From contig NZ_CP098361.1 of assembly GCF_030388245.1 (NCBI RefSeq), positions 929,001 through 993,000 on the forward strand: DNA of 64,000 nucleotides. Reading direction: 5' to 3'. Below the pieces are notes generated by a model. That model was not told where the DNA came from. It worked only from the letters and a program-made list of their open reading frames with translations, and did not search any database. Source of the stretch: Paracoccus sp. TOH. Lineage in GTDB: Bacteria; Pseudomonadota; Alphaproteobacteria; Rhodobacterales; Rhodobacteraceae. Every line of letters begins with the position of its first letter. Positions within the stretch are counted from its first letter, which is position 1. The translations under genes and the position numbers were made by a program. This document shows, piece by piece, positions 53,836-64,000 of this stretch.

Positions 53836-55107
53836 ATGCAAGGCAGCCGCATATTGCTGATCGTCGGCGGTGGCATCGCCGCCTTCAAGATCCCCGAGCT
53901 GATCCGCATGATCCGGCGCGAGGGCGGCGCGGTCGTGCCGGTTCTGACGCGGGCGGGGGGGCAATTCGTCACACCGCTGACGCTGTCGGCGCTGGCCGAG
54001 GCGCCCTGCCATACCGAACTGTTCGACCTGACCCGCGAATCCGAGATGGGGCATATCCAGCTGTCGCGCGCCGCCGATCTGGTGGTGGTTGCGCCGGCGA
54101 CCGCCGACCTGCTGGCGCGGATGGCGGCGGGGATGGCGGACGACCTGGCCTCGACCCTGCTTTTGGCGACCGACAAGCCGGTGTTGGCGGCGCCGGCGAT
54201 GAACGTGCGCATGTGGCAGCACCCGGCGACGCAGCGCAACCTGGACATGCTGGAAAACGACGGCATCCGCTTCGTCGGCCCGGACGATGGCGACATGGCC
54301 TGCGGCGAATATGGCCCCGGCCGCATGGCCGAACCCGGGGCGATCCTGCAGGCGATCCGCGCGGCGCTGGGACGGGACAAGCCGCTGCGCCTGCCGCCCG
54401 AGGCGGTGGTCTCGCTGCCTGCGCGGGTGCTGAGCGGGCGGCATGTCATCGTGACCTCGGGCCCGACGCATGAGCCGATCGACCCGGTGCGCTATATCGC
54501 CAACCGCTCCAGCGGGGCGCAGGGCGCGGCCATTGCCGCGGCGCTGCGCGATCTGGGCGCGCGGGTCAGTTTCATTACCGGCCCGGCCGAGGTGCCGCCG
54601 CCCGATGGCGTCGCGGTGGTCGCCGTCGAGACCGCGCGCGAGATGCGCGCTGCGGTCGAGGCCGCCTTACCTGCCGATGCCGCGGTGATGGCGGCGGCGG
54701 TCGCCGACTGGCATGTCGCCAATGCCCGGCCGGGCAAGATCAAGAAGGACGGCTCGGGCGCGCTGCCCGAGCTGCAATTCGCCGAGAATCCCGATATTCT
54801 GGCCTGGATCAGCCAGCTTGGCCGCGAGCGTCCGTCGCTGGTGGTGGGCTTCGCCGCCGAGACCGACGACGTGCTGGACAACGCCGCCCGCAAGCGCAAG
54901 CGCAAGGGCTGCGACTGGATCGTCGCCAATGACGTCAGTCCGGCGACCGGCATCATGGGCGGGACCGAGAACGCGGTGACGCTGATTTCCGAGGCCGGTG
55001 CGGAAAGCTGGCCGCGACTCTCCAAGGACGAGGTGGCGCACCGGCTGGCCGCGCGCATCGCCGATGCGCTGAACGCCGGCGACGGCATGGCGGAGGGCTT
55101 GGCATGA
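53836..55107 (+). CDS. coaBC: Bifunctional phosphopantothenoylcysteine decarboxylase / phosphopantothenate-cysteine ligase
   Basis: CoaBC makes 4'-phosphopantetheine from phosphopantothenate and cysteine for coenzyme A. The 423-residue protein has the FMN-dependent decarboxylase half (active H73 in MGHIQLSRAAD, PAMN motif in AAPAMNVRMW, Cys156 in MACGEYGPGRM). The ligase half follows from about residue 200 (VTSGPTHEPIDPVRYIANRSSG, KIKKDGS). GAGGAAG precedes the start. It overlaps iscS by ATGA, so CoA synthesis is coupled to the Fe-S operon. Both use cysteine. Confidence 0.95.
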   Translation: MQGSRILLIVGGGIAAFKIPELIRMIRREGGAVVPVLTRAGGQFVTPLTLSALAEAPCHTELFDLTRESEMGHIQLSRAADLVVVAPATADLLARMAAGMADDLASTLLLATDKPVLAAPAMNVRMWQHPATQRNLDMLENDGIRFVGPDDGDMACGEYGPGRMAEPGAILQAIRAALGRDKPLRLPPEAVVSLPARVLSGRHVIVTSGPTHEPIDPVRYIANRSSGAQGAAIAAALRDLGARVSFITGPAEVPPPDGVAVVAVETAREMRAAVEAALPADAAVMAAAVADWHVANARPGKIKKDGSGALPELQFAENPDILAWISQLGRERPSLVVGFAAETDDVLDNAARKRKRKGCDWIVANDVSPATGIMGGTENAVTLISEAGAESWPRLSKDEVAHRLAARIADALNAGDGMAEGLA

Positions 55108-56171
55108 ACCGGGTCTATCTGGACTGGAACGCCACCGCGCCGTTGCGCCCCGAGGCGCGCGAGGCGATGCTGGCCGCGACCGAGATCGTCGGCAACCCGT
55201 CTTCGGTCCATGCCGAGGGGCGGGCGGCGAAATCCGCACTCGAGCGGGCGCGCGAGGAGATCGCCTCGGCCCTGGGCGCCGAGGGGGCGGACGTGATTTT
55301 CACTTCGGGCGCCACCGAGGCGGCGGCGCTGGTGTTGCAGGGCCGCGGGCTGGCCTGCGCGGCGGTGGAACATGCCGCGGTAACGGCCTGGTGCGACAAT
55401 TCGCTGCAGACCGAGCCCTCGGGCCGCGTGATTGTCCCCGATCCGGCCCGCGCGGCGCTGCAACTGGCCAATTCCGAGACCGGCGTCATCCAGGATCTGC
55501 CCCAGGGGCTGGCAGCGAGCGACCTGACCCAGGCCTTCGGCAAGATCGCCTTCGCCTTCAACTGGCTGGGGATCGAGGCCGGTTTCGTCTCGGCCCACAA
55601 GCTCGGCGGACCACGCGGCATCGGCGCGCTGGTGGTCCAGCGCGGCACCGAGGTCGAGGCGCGTATCCGGGGCGGCGGGCAGGAACAGGGCCGCCGGGCC
55701 GGGACCGAGAACCTGATCGGCATCATGGGCTTTGCGGCGGCGGCGAAAGCGGCGCAGAATGATCTGGATCAAGGAATCGGGGAAAAAGTGTCGGAAATCC
55801 GCGATTCCCTGATGGCCGCTCTGGAATCCGGGGCGGAAATGGTTACATTCCCGGGGCGCGAATCCCGCCGCCTGCCGAATACATTGTCGATCCTGACGCC
55901 GGGATGGCGCGGAGAGACGCAGGTGATGCAGATGGACCTCGCCGGATTTGCCGTATCGGCAGGCTCGGCCTGTTCCTCGGGCAAGGTCCGGCCAAGCTCT
56001 GTCCTGACGGCTATGGGAATCGCGCCGGAACGGGCGGGCGATGCGATCCGCGTCTCGATCGGGCCGACCACGGACCCCCGGGACGTGCAGCGTTTCGCGG
56101 ATGCCTGGCTGGCGGCGCGCGACCGCTGGCGGCAAAGGAATGATCAGCGGGCGACCGCGGGAAGGGTGTGA
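55104..56171 (+). CDS. Cysteine desulfurase (IscS/NifS-like, short)
   Basis: This PLP enzyme takes sulfur from cysteine as a persulfide. The 355-residue protein has [30 protein letters not shown], the PLP lysine K166 in [28 protein letters not shown] and the active cysteine C290 in GSACSSGK. It is about 50 residues shorter than E. coli IscS, mainly in the middle. It begins the suf genes; the iscR regulator usually found before it in Rhodobacterales is absent, with coaBC in that place. Confidence 0.92.
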   Translation: MNRVYLDWNATAPLRPEAREAMLAATEIVGNPSSVHAEGRAAKSALERAREEIASALGAEGADVIFTSGATEAAALVLQGRGLACAAVEHAAVTAWCDNSLQTEPSGRVIVPDPARAALQLANSETGVIQDLPQGLAASDLTQAFGKIAFAFNWLGIEAGFVSAHKLGGPRGIGALVVQRGTEVEARIRGGGQEQGRRAGTENLIGIMGFAAAAKAAQNDLDQGIGEKVSEIRDSLMAALESGAEMVTFPGRESRRLPNTLSILTPGWRGETQVMQMDLAGFAVSAGSACSSGKVRPSSVLTAMGIAPERAGDAIRVSIGPTTDPRDVQRFADAWLAARDRWRQRNDQRATAGRV

Positions 56172-56172
56172 G

Positions 56173-57699
56173 ATGTCTGTTGAGACCGGCGAGGCCATCG
56201 AAGTCCGCGAGGGGGTAGACCGCGAGACTGTCGAGACCGTTCAAAGCATGGGGTCCTACAAATACGGCTGGGACACCGAGATCGAGATGGAATACGCCCC
56301 CAAGGGCGTGAACGAGGACATCGTCCGGCTGATCTCGAAGAAGAACGAGGAACCGGAATGGATGACCGAGTGGCGGCTGCAGGCCTTCCGCCGCTGGCAG
56401 ACCATGACCGAGCCGAAATGGGCGATGCTGCATTATCCCGAGATCGACTATCAGGAGCAGTATTACTACGCCCGGCCGAAAAGCATGCAGGTCAAGCCGA
56501 AATCGCTGGACGAGGTCGATCCCAAGCTGCTGGCCACCTATGAGAAACTGGGCATCCCGCTGAAGGAGCAGATGATCCTGGCCGGGATCGAGGGTGCCGA
56601 GGGCGCGCCGGCCGAAGGCCGCAAGGTCGCGGTCGATGCGGTCTTCGACAGTGTCAGCGTCGGCACCACCTTCAAGGACGAGCTGGCCAAGGCCGGGGTG
56701 ATCTTCTGCTCGATCTCGGAGGCGATCCGCGAGCATCCCGAGCTGGTGAAGAAATACCTGGGCTCGGTCGTGCCGCAATCGGACAACTTCTTCGCCACGC
56801 TGAACTCGGCGGTCTTTTCGGACGGAAGTTTCGTCTATGTCCCGCCCGGGGTGCGCTGCCCGATGGAGCTGTCGACCTATTTCCGCATCAATGCCGAGAA
56901 TACCGGCCAGTTCGAGCGCACGCTGATCATTGCCGACAAGGGTTCTTACGTCAGCTACCTGGAGGGCTGCACCGCGCCCAAGCGCGACGTGGCCCAGCTT
57001 CACGCCGCCGTGGTGGAAATCGTCATCCTTGAGGATGCCGAGGTGAAATATTCGACCGTGCAGAACTGGTTCCCCGGCGACGAGGAAGGCAAGGGCGGCA
57101 TCTACAACTTCGTCACCAAGCGCGCCGATTGCCGCGAGGCCCGGGCCAAGGTGATGTGGACCCAGGTCGAGACCGGCTCGGCCATCACCTGGAAATACCC
57201 GTCCTGCATCCTGCGCGGCGACGAGAGCCAGGGCGAGTTCTATTCCATCGCCATCGCCAACAACCACCAGCAGGCGGATACCGGGACCAAGATGATCCAT
57301 CTTGGCAAGAACACCCGCTCGCGCATTGTTTCCAAAGGCATTTCCGCTGGTCAGGCGCAGAACACCTATCGCGGCCTGGTGTCGATGCACCCGCGCGCCA
57401 AGAACAGCCGCAACTATACGCAATGCGACAGCCTGCTGATCGGCGACAAATGCGGCGCCCATACCGTGCCCTATATCGAGGTGAAGAACACCTCTTCGCG
57501 GGTCGAGCACGAAGCGACGACCAGCAAGGTGGACGACGACCAGCTCTTCTATTGCCGCCAGCGCGGCATGGATGAGGAGGAGGCGGTGGCGCTGGTGGTG
57601 AACGGCTTCTGCCGCGAGGTCCTGCAGGCCTTGCCGATGGAATTCGCCATGGAGGCGCAGTCGCTGGTCGCCATCTCGCTGGAAGGGTCGGTCGGATGA
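56173..57699 (+). CDS. sufB: Fe-S cluster assembly scaffold SufB
   Basis: SufB, with SufC and SufD, forms the scaffold on which Fe-S clusters are built. The 508-residue protein has the beta-helix core with [72 protein letters not shown] and the terminal [18 protein letters not shown]. The start at 56173 follows the iscS stop by one base. ybjQ follows with an ATGA overlap. Confidence 0.98.
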   Translation: MSVETGEAIEVREGVDRETVETVQSMGSYKYGWDTEIEMEYAPKGVNEDIVRLISKKNEEPEWMTEWRLQAFRRWQTMTEPKWAMLHYPEIDYQEQYYYARPKSMQVKPKSLDEVDPKLLATYEKLGIPLKEQMILAGIEGAEGAPAEGRKVAVDAVFDSVSVGTTFKDELAKAGVIFCSISEAIREHPELVKKYLGSVVPQSDNFFATLNSAVFSDGSFVYVPPGVRCPMELSTYFRINAENTGQFERTLIIADKGSYVSYLEGCTAPKRDVAQLHAAVVEIVILEDAEVKYSTVQNWFPGDEEGKGGIYNFVTKRADCREARAKVMWTQVETGSAITWKYPSCILRGDESQGEFYSIAIANNHQQADTGTKMIHLGKNTRSRIVSKGISAGQAQNTYRGLVSMHPRAKNSRNYTQCDSLLIGDKCGAHTVPYIEVKNTSSRVEHEATTSKVDDDQLFYCRQRGMDEEEAVALVVNGFCREVLQALPMEFAMEAQSLVAISLEGSVG

Positions 57700-58007
57700 T
57701 CGTCACCACCACCCCCGGCATCGAGGGCCGCCGCATCAGCGCCTATCACGGCGTGGTGACGGGCGAGACCATCATCGGCGCCAACATCTTCCGCGACATT
57801 TTCGCCGGGATCCGCGACATCGTGGGCGGCCGCTCGGGCGCCTATGAATCCGCGCTGGCCTCGGCCCGCGAAACCGCCTTGTCCGAGATGCAGGACCGCG
57901 CGACCGCCCTGGGCGGCAATGCCGTGGTCGGCGTCGATCTGGACTATGAAGTCATCAACAACATGCTGATGGTGTCGGCCTCCGGCACCGCCGTGACCGT
58001 CGAATAG
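57696..58007 (+). CDS. YbjQ-family (UPF0145) heavy-metal-binding-like protein
   Basis: The 103-residue protein matches the YbjQ/UPF0145 fold: [50 protein letters not shown] then [19 protein letters not shown]. Family members form pentamers, and a metal-binding label is based on structure only. Its location between sufB and sufC with ATGA coupling to sufB is notable. No cysteines are present, so direct Fe-S ligation is unlikely. Confidence 0.9.
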   Translation: MIVTTTPGIEGRRISAYHGVVTGETIIGANIFRDIFAGIRDIVGGRSGAYESALASARETALSEMQDRATALGGNAVVGVDLDYEVINNMLMVSASGTAVTVE

Positions 58008-58016
58008 GAACCGAAC

Positions 58017-58771
<755 letters not shown>

Positions 58772-58772
<1 letters not shown>

Positions 58773-60133
58773 TGGCGGACACCGCTGTTCTTGCCGCGCA
58801 GATCCCCGCGGTCGAGGGCAAGGCCCGTCCCGGCGAGGCCGCCCTGGCGATGCGCCTGGATGCGCTGGACCTGCCGCATGGCGGCTTTACCCGCGCCGCG
58901 CGCGAGGATGCGGCGCGGCGGCTGCAGGCCATGGGCCTGCCCGGCGCCCGCGACGAATACTGGCGCTATACCGATCCTGCGCCCTTCAACGCCGCCCGGC
59001 CGCAGCCGCTTGAACTGGCTGCCGATGCCACGACCCTGTTCACCGGCATCGACCGGCTGAACATCGTCTTCGTGGACGGGCGTTTCGACGCCGCCGCCTC
59101 GGACGCGCTGGAAGCCGAGGGGGTCGAGATCGAAAGTCTCGCCGCCGCCGAGGCGCGGGCCGATCACTGGGCGACCGGGGTTTATGGCCGGTTGGAAGCT
59201 GCCGGGCAGGTGCCGGTCAAGCGTCCCTTCGCGACGCTGAACACGCTGGCCGCCGCCGAGGGGGTGCTGATCCGCGTCACCGGCAAGCCGTCGCGGCCGG
59301 TGCACATCACCTATCGCCGCTCGGCGGCCGATGCGGATGTCCTTCTGCATCACGTCGTCAAGCTCGAGGCCGGGGCCGAACTGATGCTGCTGGAAACCGG
59401 CGCGATCGGCGCGCGCTCGAACGTGGTGATCGAGGCCGATCTGGGCCAGGGCGCCCGCTTCCACCATATCAGCGCCAAGCGCGCCAATGATCCCAAGCTG
59501 GGGTTGGGCCATATCTTCGCCCGCGTTGCCGCCGAGGCGCTGTTCAAGTCCTTCACCCTGTCGGTCAACGGGTCGGTGATGCGCAACGAAGCGGTGATCG
59601 AGATCGCCGGCGACGACGCCGTGGCGCATATCGCCGCCGCGGTGCTGGGCGACGGCGATATCGGCCGCTTCCACCATGACGACACCGTCTTCATCATCCA
59701 TGCCGCCGAGCGGTGCGAAAGCCGGCAGGTGTTCAAGAAGGTGCTGAAGAACGGTGCCGAGGGCATCTTCCAGGGCAAGATCCTGGTCAAGCCCGGGGCG
59801 CAGAAGACCGACGGCTACCAGATCAGCCAGGGGCTGCTTCTGGACGAGGGCAGCCAGTTTCTCGCCAAGCCGGAACTGGAAATCTATGCCGACGACGTGA
59901 AATGCTCGCACGGCTCGACGACCGGTGCGCTGGACGAGACGGCGCTGTTCTACCTGCGCTCGCGCGGGGTGCCGAAAGAGCGCGCCGTCGTGCTGCTGGT
60001 GCTGTCCTTCCTCGCCGACGCGCTGGACGAGATCGAGGACCAGCGGCTGCGTGACGACATCCTCGGCCGGCTGGAAGACTGGCTGACGGCCCGCGCGGGC
60101 AATCCGGGCAAGGCGGATCCGGGCAAGGCATGA
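58772..60133 (+). CDS. sufD: Fe-S cluster assembly protein SufD
   Basis: SufD is the SufB paralogue of the scaffold complex. The 453-residue protein has the beta-helix repeats and the conserved C-terminal blocks FQGKILVKPGAQKTDGYQISQGLLLDE, FLAKPELEIYADDVKCSHGSTTGALDETALFYLRSRG and GLEDWL-like end. The key histidine in CSHGSTTG is present. The start overlaps the sufC stop. Two membrane protein genes follow before sufS. Confidence 0.96.
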
Positions 60134-60618
60134 GCCGGGCCGGCATCGTCCCGCGCATCCTGGAAAGCTGGTGGGCGCCGGGCAGGGTGGTCCGATCCCT
60201 GCGCGGCATGCCCGACCGGGCGCTGATCGTCGTGCTGATGGCGGCGATGCTGGTGTTTCTGATCGCGCAGGCCCCGGGCCATGCCCGGGACGCGCAATTG
60301 CAGCCCGAGGTGCCCCTGGGCGCGCGCATGGGCGGGGCGCTGCTGGCGGTGATGTTCATGATGCCGCTGCTGGCCTATGCGGTGGCGGCGCTGGTCGCGG
60401 CCCTGTCGCGGCTGACCTCCCGGCCCGTGGCGCCGCAGGATTCGCGGCTGGCGCTGTTCTGGGCGCTTCTGGCGGTGGCGCCGGCGATGCTGCTGGCCGG
60501 GCTGACCGCCGGGCTGGTCGGCCCCGGTCCGGCGCTTGGCCTGACGCGGGCGGTGGCGGGTCTGGGCTTTCTCGTGATATGGGGCGCGGGATTGCGCGCA
60601 TTGGCGGGGAACAGATGA
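60130..60618 (+). CDS. Polytopic membrane protein in the suf operon (YIP1-like)
   Basis: The 162-residue protein has about four membrane helices (for example ALIVVLMAAMLVFLIAQ and ALLAVMFMMPLLAYAVAALVAAL) and an N-terminal ILESWWAPGRVVRSLRGMPDR that looks like the start of Yip1-domain proteins. Its start overlaps the sufD stop (ATGA), and its stop overlaps the next gene (ATGA). No function is known to me. Confidence 0.75.
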   Translation: MSRAGIVPRILESWWAPGRVVRSLRGMPDRALIVVLMAAMLVFLIAQAPGHARDAQLQPEVPLGARMGGALLAVMFMMPLLAYAVAALVAALSRLTSRPVAPQDSRLALFWALLAVAPAMLLAGLTAGLVGPGPALGLTRAVAGLGFLVIWGAGLRALAGNR

Positions 60619-61202
60619 AACTGGGCGATCTTGGCGACCTGACGGTCCTGACCCTGCGCGACCCCGAGGCGGCGCTTGGGGCGTTGCGCGGCCTGGACCT
60701 GCCGATGGTGGCGCGCTGGATGGTGCTCTTGCTGGCCGTGACCCTGTCCACGCTGTTGGCCGGGTTGTCGCTGCTGCTGTTTCCCATCGAGGTGGACAAC
60801 CCCGTCTCGCGCATGCTCTCCGAGCCGATGACGCTGGCCGGCATCCAGCTGGCCGCCATGGTGCTGTCGGCGCTTTGCGTGGCGCAGATCGGCCGCTGGT
60901 TCGGCGGCCATGGCAGCTTTGCCGACGCGTTGCTGGTCGTCGGCTGGGTCGAGCTGATCCTGGTCGGGCTGCAGGCGGTGCAGGTGGTGATGATGGCGCT
61001 GTTCCCGGCCACGGCCACGCTGCTGTCCATGCTGGCCTTTGGCCTTTTCCTTTATCTTGCCGTGACCATGACCAAGGCGCTGCACGGCTTCACCAGCACC
61101 GGCAAGGTGGTGCTGGGCCTGATCGGCAGCATCTTCGTGCTTGGCTTCCTGCTGTCGCTGATCGCGGCGGCATTCGGCATCGTCCCCGAGGTGACACCAT
61201 GA
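60615..61202 (+). CDS. YIP1-family membrane protein in the suf operon
   Basis: The 195-residue protein has about five helices and Yip1-type features: VLTLRDPEAALGALRGLDLP at the start, and LVVGWVELILVGLQAVQVVMMAL in the middle. It is coupled on both sides by ATGA overlaps, to the similar gene before it and to sufS after it. Yip1 proteins are poorly understood in bacteria. A role tied to Fe-S assembly is suggested only by the tight coupling. Confidence 0.8.
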   Translation: MKLGDLGDLTVLTLRDPEAALGALRGLDLPMVARWMVLLLAVTLSTLLAGLSLLLFPIEVDNPVSRMLSEPMTLAGIQLAAMVLSALCVAQIGRWFGGHGSFADALLVVGWVELILVGLQAVQVVMMALFPATATLLSMLAFGLFLYLAVTMTKALHGFTSTGKVVLGLIGSIFVLGFLLSLIAAAFGIVPEVTP

Positions 61203-62410
61203 GTTTCGACGTCGAAAAGGTCCGCGCCGATTTCCCGATCCTGTCGCGGCAGGTGAACGGCCGGCCGCTGGTCTATCTGGACAATGGCGCCTCGGCGCAA
61301 AAGCCCCGCGCGGTGATCGACGCCATCACCCGTGCCTATGAGGCGGAATATGCCAATGTCCATCGCGGGCTGCATTTCCTCTCCAATCTCGCGACCGAGA
61401 ATTACGAGCGCGTCCGCGCCATCATCGCCCGCTTCCTGAACGCCCCGCGCGAGGATGAGGTGATCTTCACATCGGGCGCCACCGAGGGCATCAACCTGGT
61501 CTCCTACGGCTGGGCCGGGCCGCGCCTGCAGGCGGGCGACGAGATCGTGCTGTCGGTGCTGGAGCATCACGCCAATATCGTGCCCTGGCATTTCCTGCGC
61601 GAGCGCCAGGGTGTGGTGCTGAAATGGGTCGAGCCCGAGCCCGACGGCAGCCTGCCGCCGGAAAAGGTTCTGGCGGCGGTGGGGCCGAAGACAAAGCTGA
61701 TCGCCGTCACCCATATGTCGAACGTGACTGGCACCGTGGTCGATGTCGGCGCCATCGCGCGGGGGACCGACGTGCCGGTGCTGGCCGATGGCAGCCAGGC
61801 CGCCGTGCACATGCCGGTGGACCTGTCAGCGCTTGGCGTCGATTTCTACTGCATCACCGGGCACAAGCTCTATGGCCCCTCGGGGTCGGGCGCGATCTGG
61901 ATCCGGGCCGAGCGCCAGGCCGAGATGCGCCCCTTCATGGGCGGCGGCGACATGATCCGCACCGTCACCCGCGACAGCGTCGATTATGCCGACCCGCCGC
62001 TGCGCTTCGAGGCCGGCACCCCCGGCATCGCCAACCAGATCGGTCTGGGCGCGGCGCTGGAATATCTGATGGCGCTCGGCATGGAGAACATCGCCGCGCA
62101 TGAGCGCGACCTGCGCGACTATGCCCGCGACCGGCTGCGCAGCCTGAACTGGCTGTCGGTGCAGGGCGATGCGGCTGATAAGGGCGCGATCTTTTCCCTG
62201 ACCATGCAGGGCGCGCATGCGCATGACATTTCGACCATCCTCGACAAGCGCGGCGTCGCCGTGCGGGCGGGGACGCATTGCGCCATGCCGCTGCTGGATT
62301 TCCTCGGCGTCACGGCCACGGCGCGGGCCAGCTTCGCCATGTACAACACCCGCGCCGAGGTCGATGCGCTGGTCGACGGGCTGACCTTCTGCCGCGAGCT
62401 TTTTGCCTGA
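61199..62410 (+). CDS. sufS: Cysteine desulfurase SufS
   Basis: SufS provides persulfide sulfur for the SUF scaffold. The 403-residue group II enzyme has VYLDNGASAQKPRAVIDAI, NVHRGLHFLSNLATENYE, FTSGATEGINLV, LEHHANIVPWHFL, PLP lysine K223 in ITGHKLYGPSG, and the active cysteine C361 in RAGTHCAMP. It is the last gene of the operon; no sufE, sufU or sufA follows, and a tRNA-Arg comes next. The operon thus carries two desulfurases, one at each end. Confidence 0.97.
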   Translation: MSFDVEKVRADFPILSRQVNGRPLVYLDNGASAQKPRAVIDAITRAYEAEYANVHRGLHFLSNLATENYERVRAIIARFLNAPREDEVIFTSGATEGINLVSYGWAGPRLQAGDEIVLSVLEHHANIVPWHFLRERQGVVLKWVEPEPDGSLPPEKVLAAVGPKTKLIAVTHMSNVTGTVVDVGAIARGTDVPVLADGSQAAVHMPVDLSALGVDFYCITGHKLYGPSGSGAIWIRAERQAEMRPFMGGGDMIRTVTRDSVDYADPPLRFEAGTPGIANQIGLGAALEYLMALGMENIAAHERDLRDYARDRLRSLNWLSVQGDAADKGAIFSLTMQGAHAHDISTILDKRGVAVRAGTHCAMPLLDFLGVTATARASFAMYNTRAEVDALVDGLTFCRELFA

Positions 62411-62457
62411 ACCCCATTGCAGAGCCACGCGTTTGCGGGTAATCAACGGGGGCTTGC

Positions 62458-62534
62458 GGTCCCATAGCTCAGCTGGATAGAGCGCTACCCTCCGAAGGTA
62501 GAGGCCACACGTTCGAATCGTGTTGGGACCGCCA
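62458..62534 (+). tRNA. tRNA-Arg (anticodon CCG)
   Basis: Acceptor GGTCCCA pairs with TGGGACC, with D-arm TAGCTCAGCTGGATAGAGC. The anticodon stem CTACC/GGTAG has loop CTCCGAA holding CCG, and T-arm is ACACGTTCGAATCGTGT. Discriminator G and encoded CCA are present. Confidence 0.97.
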
Positions 62535-62600
62535 TTCTTCCATTCTCGCCATCGACAGACGACACCCCGCGTTATCGCCGGGGCCGGAACGCTATAAGAA

Positions 62601-62626
62601 AACCCCGCTCTGGCAGGAGCGGGGTT
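62601..62626 (-). terminator. Intrinsic terminator downstream of purL
   Basis: On the minus strand AACCCCGCTC and GAGCGGGGTT make a 10-bp stem with a 6-base loop, followed by TTCTTA. The stem itself ends in TT, so the T-run reads TTTTCTT. The plus-strand side lacks a T-run. Confidence 0.85.
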
Positions 62627-62710
62627 CGAGCGGCGGCGGGAGGAGGATTGGGGAGGAAATTCCGCTGCCCTGGATGACTGAGAACGCTTCGATCTTTACA
62701 GAACAGATCT
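62601..62710 (-). ncRNA. Candidate small RNA with anti-Shine-Dalgarno loop (CcsR/cuckoo-like), purL 3' region
   Basis: Read on the minus strand, this segment has three parts. First is a small hairpin GATCT-N9-AGATC. Then comes a large loop closed by AGCGG/CCGCT that exposes CCTCCCC and CCTCCTCCC (complement of 62650-62656 and 62638-62646). Last is a 10-bp intrinsic terminator. CCUCCUCCC loops followed by a terminator are the mark of a class of alphaproteobacterial stress sRNAs. No clear promoter is seen, so processing from the purL transcript is possible. The ends are approximate. Confidence 0.45.
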
Positions 62711-62849
62711 AGGCGTCGCCCCGCTGGCGATAAATGGGCGTGTTTGCCTATGACGCGGGGTCAACATCGCCGATCTGCCCGGCCGCGGCTGGAGGAAGCC
62801 CGGCAAGGCGCCGTGGCGCGGTTGCCGGGTATCCGGTGCCGGTCAGGCT

Positions 62850-64000
62850 TCAGGCCAGTTCCAGGCTCAGCTGCTTCTCGAAGGCGCCGCGATAGAGCTG
62901 CGACAGTTCGGCCAGCGCCGCCGAGTCGCTGCCAAGGGACACGGTTGCGCCGCCGAAGCGCCCGACCTCGGCCAGCGGCACGCCCGCCGCCTGCGCCGCC
63001 TCGGTCAGTTTCGCGGCGCTCTCGGCGCTGCAGGCGACCAGATAGCGGGCCTGATCCTCGCCGAAAAGCTGGGCGATCTCGGCGCTGTCCAGCGTGACGC
63101 CCAGGCCGGCTGCCTCGGCCAGCTCGAAGGCGGCCAGCGCCAGCCCGCCATCCGCCAGGTCGGTCGCAGAGCTGAGCAGCTTGCCCTGCGCGCGCAGGAA
63201 CTCGCCGTTGCGGCGCTCGGCCGCCAGGTCGACATGCGGCGCGTCGCCCGCCTCGATGCCGAAAGCCTCGGCCGCCAGCGCGGACTGGCCGAGATGGCCG
63301 CGGGTCTCGCCGATGACCAACGCCACGTCGCCCTCGGCCGGCAGCCCGGCGATGAGGTCGGCAAGGTCGGCGATCAGGCCGACGCCGCCGATGGTCGGGG
63401 TGGGCAGGATGCCTTTGCCGTCAGTCTCGTTGTAAAGCGAGACGTTGCCCGAGACGATGGGGAAGTCGAGCGCCGCGCAGGCCTCGCCGATGCCCTTGAT
63501 GGCGCCGACGAACTGACCCATGATCTCGGGCTTTTCGGGGTTGCCGAAGTTCAGGTTGTCGGTGGTGGCCAGCGGCAGGGCGCCGCAGGCGGTCAGGTTG
63601 CGATAGGCCTCGGCCACCGCCTGTTTGCCGCCCTCATAGGGGTTGGCCTTGACGTAGCGCGGCGTCACGTCGCTGGTGAAGGCCAGCGCCTTCCGGGTGC
63701 CATGCACGCGCACGACGCCGGCGCCAAGGCCGGGGCGGCGGATGGTGTCGGCGCCGACCTGGGTGTCGTACTGTTCCCAGACCCAGCCCTTGTGGGCGTG
63801 GTTCGGGCTGCCGATCAGCGATTTCAGCGCTGCGATGGGGGTGATGGCGGGCAGGGCGGGCATCTTGGCCGCTGCCGGGGTCTCGACCCAAGGCCGGTCG
63901 TATTCCGGGGCGTTGGAGCTGAGCTTGGACAGCGGCAGGTCGGCCTTGACCTCGTTGCCATGGACGATCAGGAAACGGTCCTCGGCTATGGTCTCGCCGA
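62850..64000 (-). CDS. purL: Phosphoribosylformylglycinamidine synthase subunit PurL, C-terminal part (partial)
   Basis: The frame runs off the right edge of the window; about 382 C-terminal residues are present. PurL makes FGAM from FGAR in purine synthesis. Visible blocks are [54 protein letters not shown] and [27 protein letters not shown], all typical of the synthetase domain. The residues before an internal methionine at 63863 ([21 protein letters not shown]) are plainly PurL as well, so the gene does not start there. Leftward transcription would end at the terminator at 62601-62626. Confidence 0.96.
   Translation of the reverse strand, partial: GETIAEDRFLIVHGNEVKADLPLSKLSSNAPEYDRPWVETPAAAKMPALPAITPIAALKSLIGSPNHAHKGWVWEQYDTQVGADTIRRPGLGAGVVRVHGTRKALAFTSDVTPRYVKANPYEGGKQAVAEAYRNLTACGALPLATTDNLNFGNPEKPEIMGQFVGAIKGIGEACAALDFPIVSGNVSLYNETDGKGILPTPTIGGVGLIADLADLIAGLPAEGDVALVIGETRGHLGQSALAAEAFGIEAGDAPHVDLAAERRNGEFLRAQGKLLSSATDLADGGLALAAFELAEAAGLGVTLDSAEIAQLFGEDQARYLVACSAESAAKLTEAAQAAGVPLAEVGRFGGATVSLGSDSAALAELSQLYRGAFEKQLSLELA

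Larger units (their letters stand above)
62535..62849. other. Intergenic region between tRNA-Arg and purL
   Basis: No protein gene is supported. The region holds the leftward terminator and the candidate small RNA described separately. Between about 62711 and 62849 I see only a TTGACC on the minus strand (62759-62764) without a convincing -10 partner. Confidence 0.5.

Noticed and set aside
62458..62534. tRNA-Arg as an integration (att) site
   Set aside because: No direct repeat of the tRNA 3' end, integrase or foreign genes are visible on either side within the window.

Overview
This window is a GC-rich, densely packed stretch of alphaproteobacterial chromosome. The ccoNOQP-ccoGHIS layout with an FNR box, the rpsB-tsf and rpsA-ihfB-trpF-trpB blocks, the murJ/glnD pair and the iscS-sufBCD-sufS cluster all point to Rhodobacterales, most likely a Paracoccus. 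That genus call rests on gene content and protein style, not on a database search. I see no insertion sequence, prophage or CRISPR array. Stop/start overlaps of 1 to 4 bases are very common, so most genes sit in tight operons.

Layout. 1-6.0 kb: the end of the cbb3 oxidase genes (ccoO, Q, P) and the assembly genes ccoG, H, I, S behind an FNR/FnrP box. 6-12 kb: a periplasmic D-Ala-D-Ala carboxypeptidase with a SPOR domain, clpS, an RsmC-like methyltransferase, an SDR protein, a lipoprotein, hemF and a histidine phosphatase. 12-21 kb: an acetyltransferase, sufT, MipA/OmpV, an ABC-F ATPase, ndk, a b561-YceI fusion, tdk, a DEAD-box helicase, dtd and gapR. 21-26 kb: a LuxR solo, tsf, rpsB, a degenerate receiver domain and tRNA-Thr. 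26-34.5 kb: cmk, a nitronate monooxygenase-like gene, rpsA, ihfB, lapA, trpF, a GNAT gene, trpB, a DsbA-type protein and alkB. 34.5-38.5 kb: a purine/ureide island (AzgA-type permease, puuE-uraD fusion, allE). 38.5-53.7 kb: tRNA-Leu, a radical SAM gene with an SOS box, a Hcy methyltransferase, trpS, an inactive-looking rhomboid, murJ, glnD, an LppC-type lipoprotein, rsmI, yraN, gshB, a 1.2 kb gene-free stretch and comM. 53.8-62.4 kb: coaBC coupled to the Fe-S assembly operon. 62.4-64 kb: tRNA-Arg, a candidate small RNA and the 3' part of purL.

The most interesting signals are regulatory or concern lost residues. They are: a GTTC-N7-GTTC LexA box just before a PA0069-type radical SAM gene; a TTAA-N7-TTAAC CtrA box between comM and coaBC; a candidate anti-Shine-Dalgarno small RNA (CCTCCTCCC loop plus terminator) downstream of purL; a tandem duplication of a permease gene's ribosome binding site and start codon; and three proteins that keep a fold but lack catalytic or phosphorylation residues (SDR, receiver domain, rhomboid).
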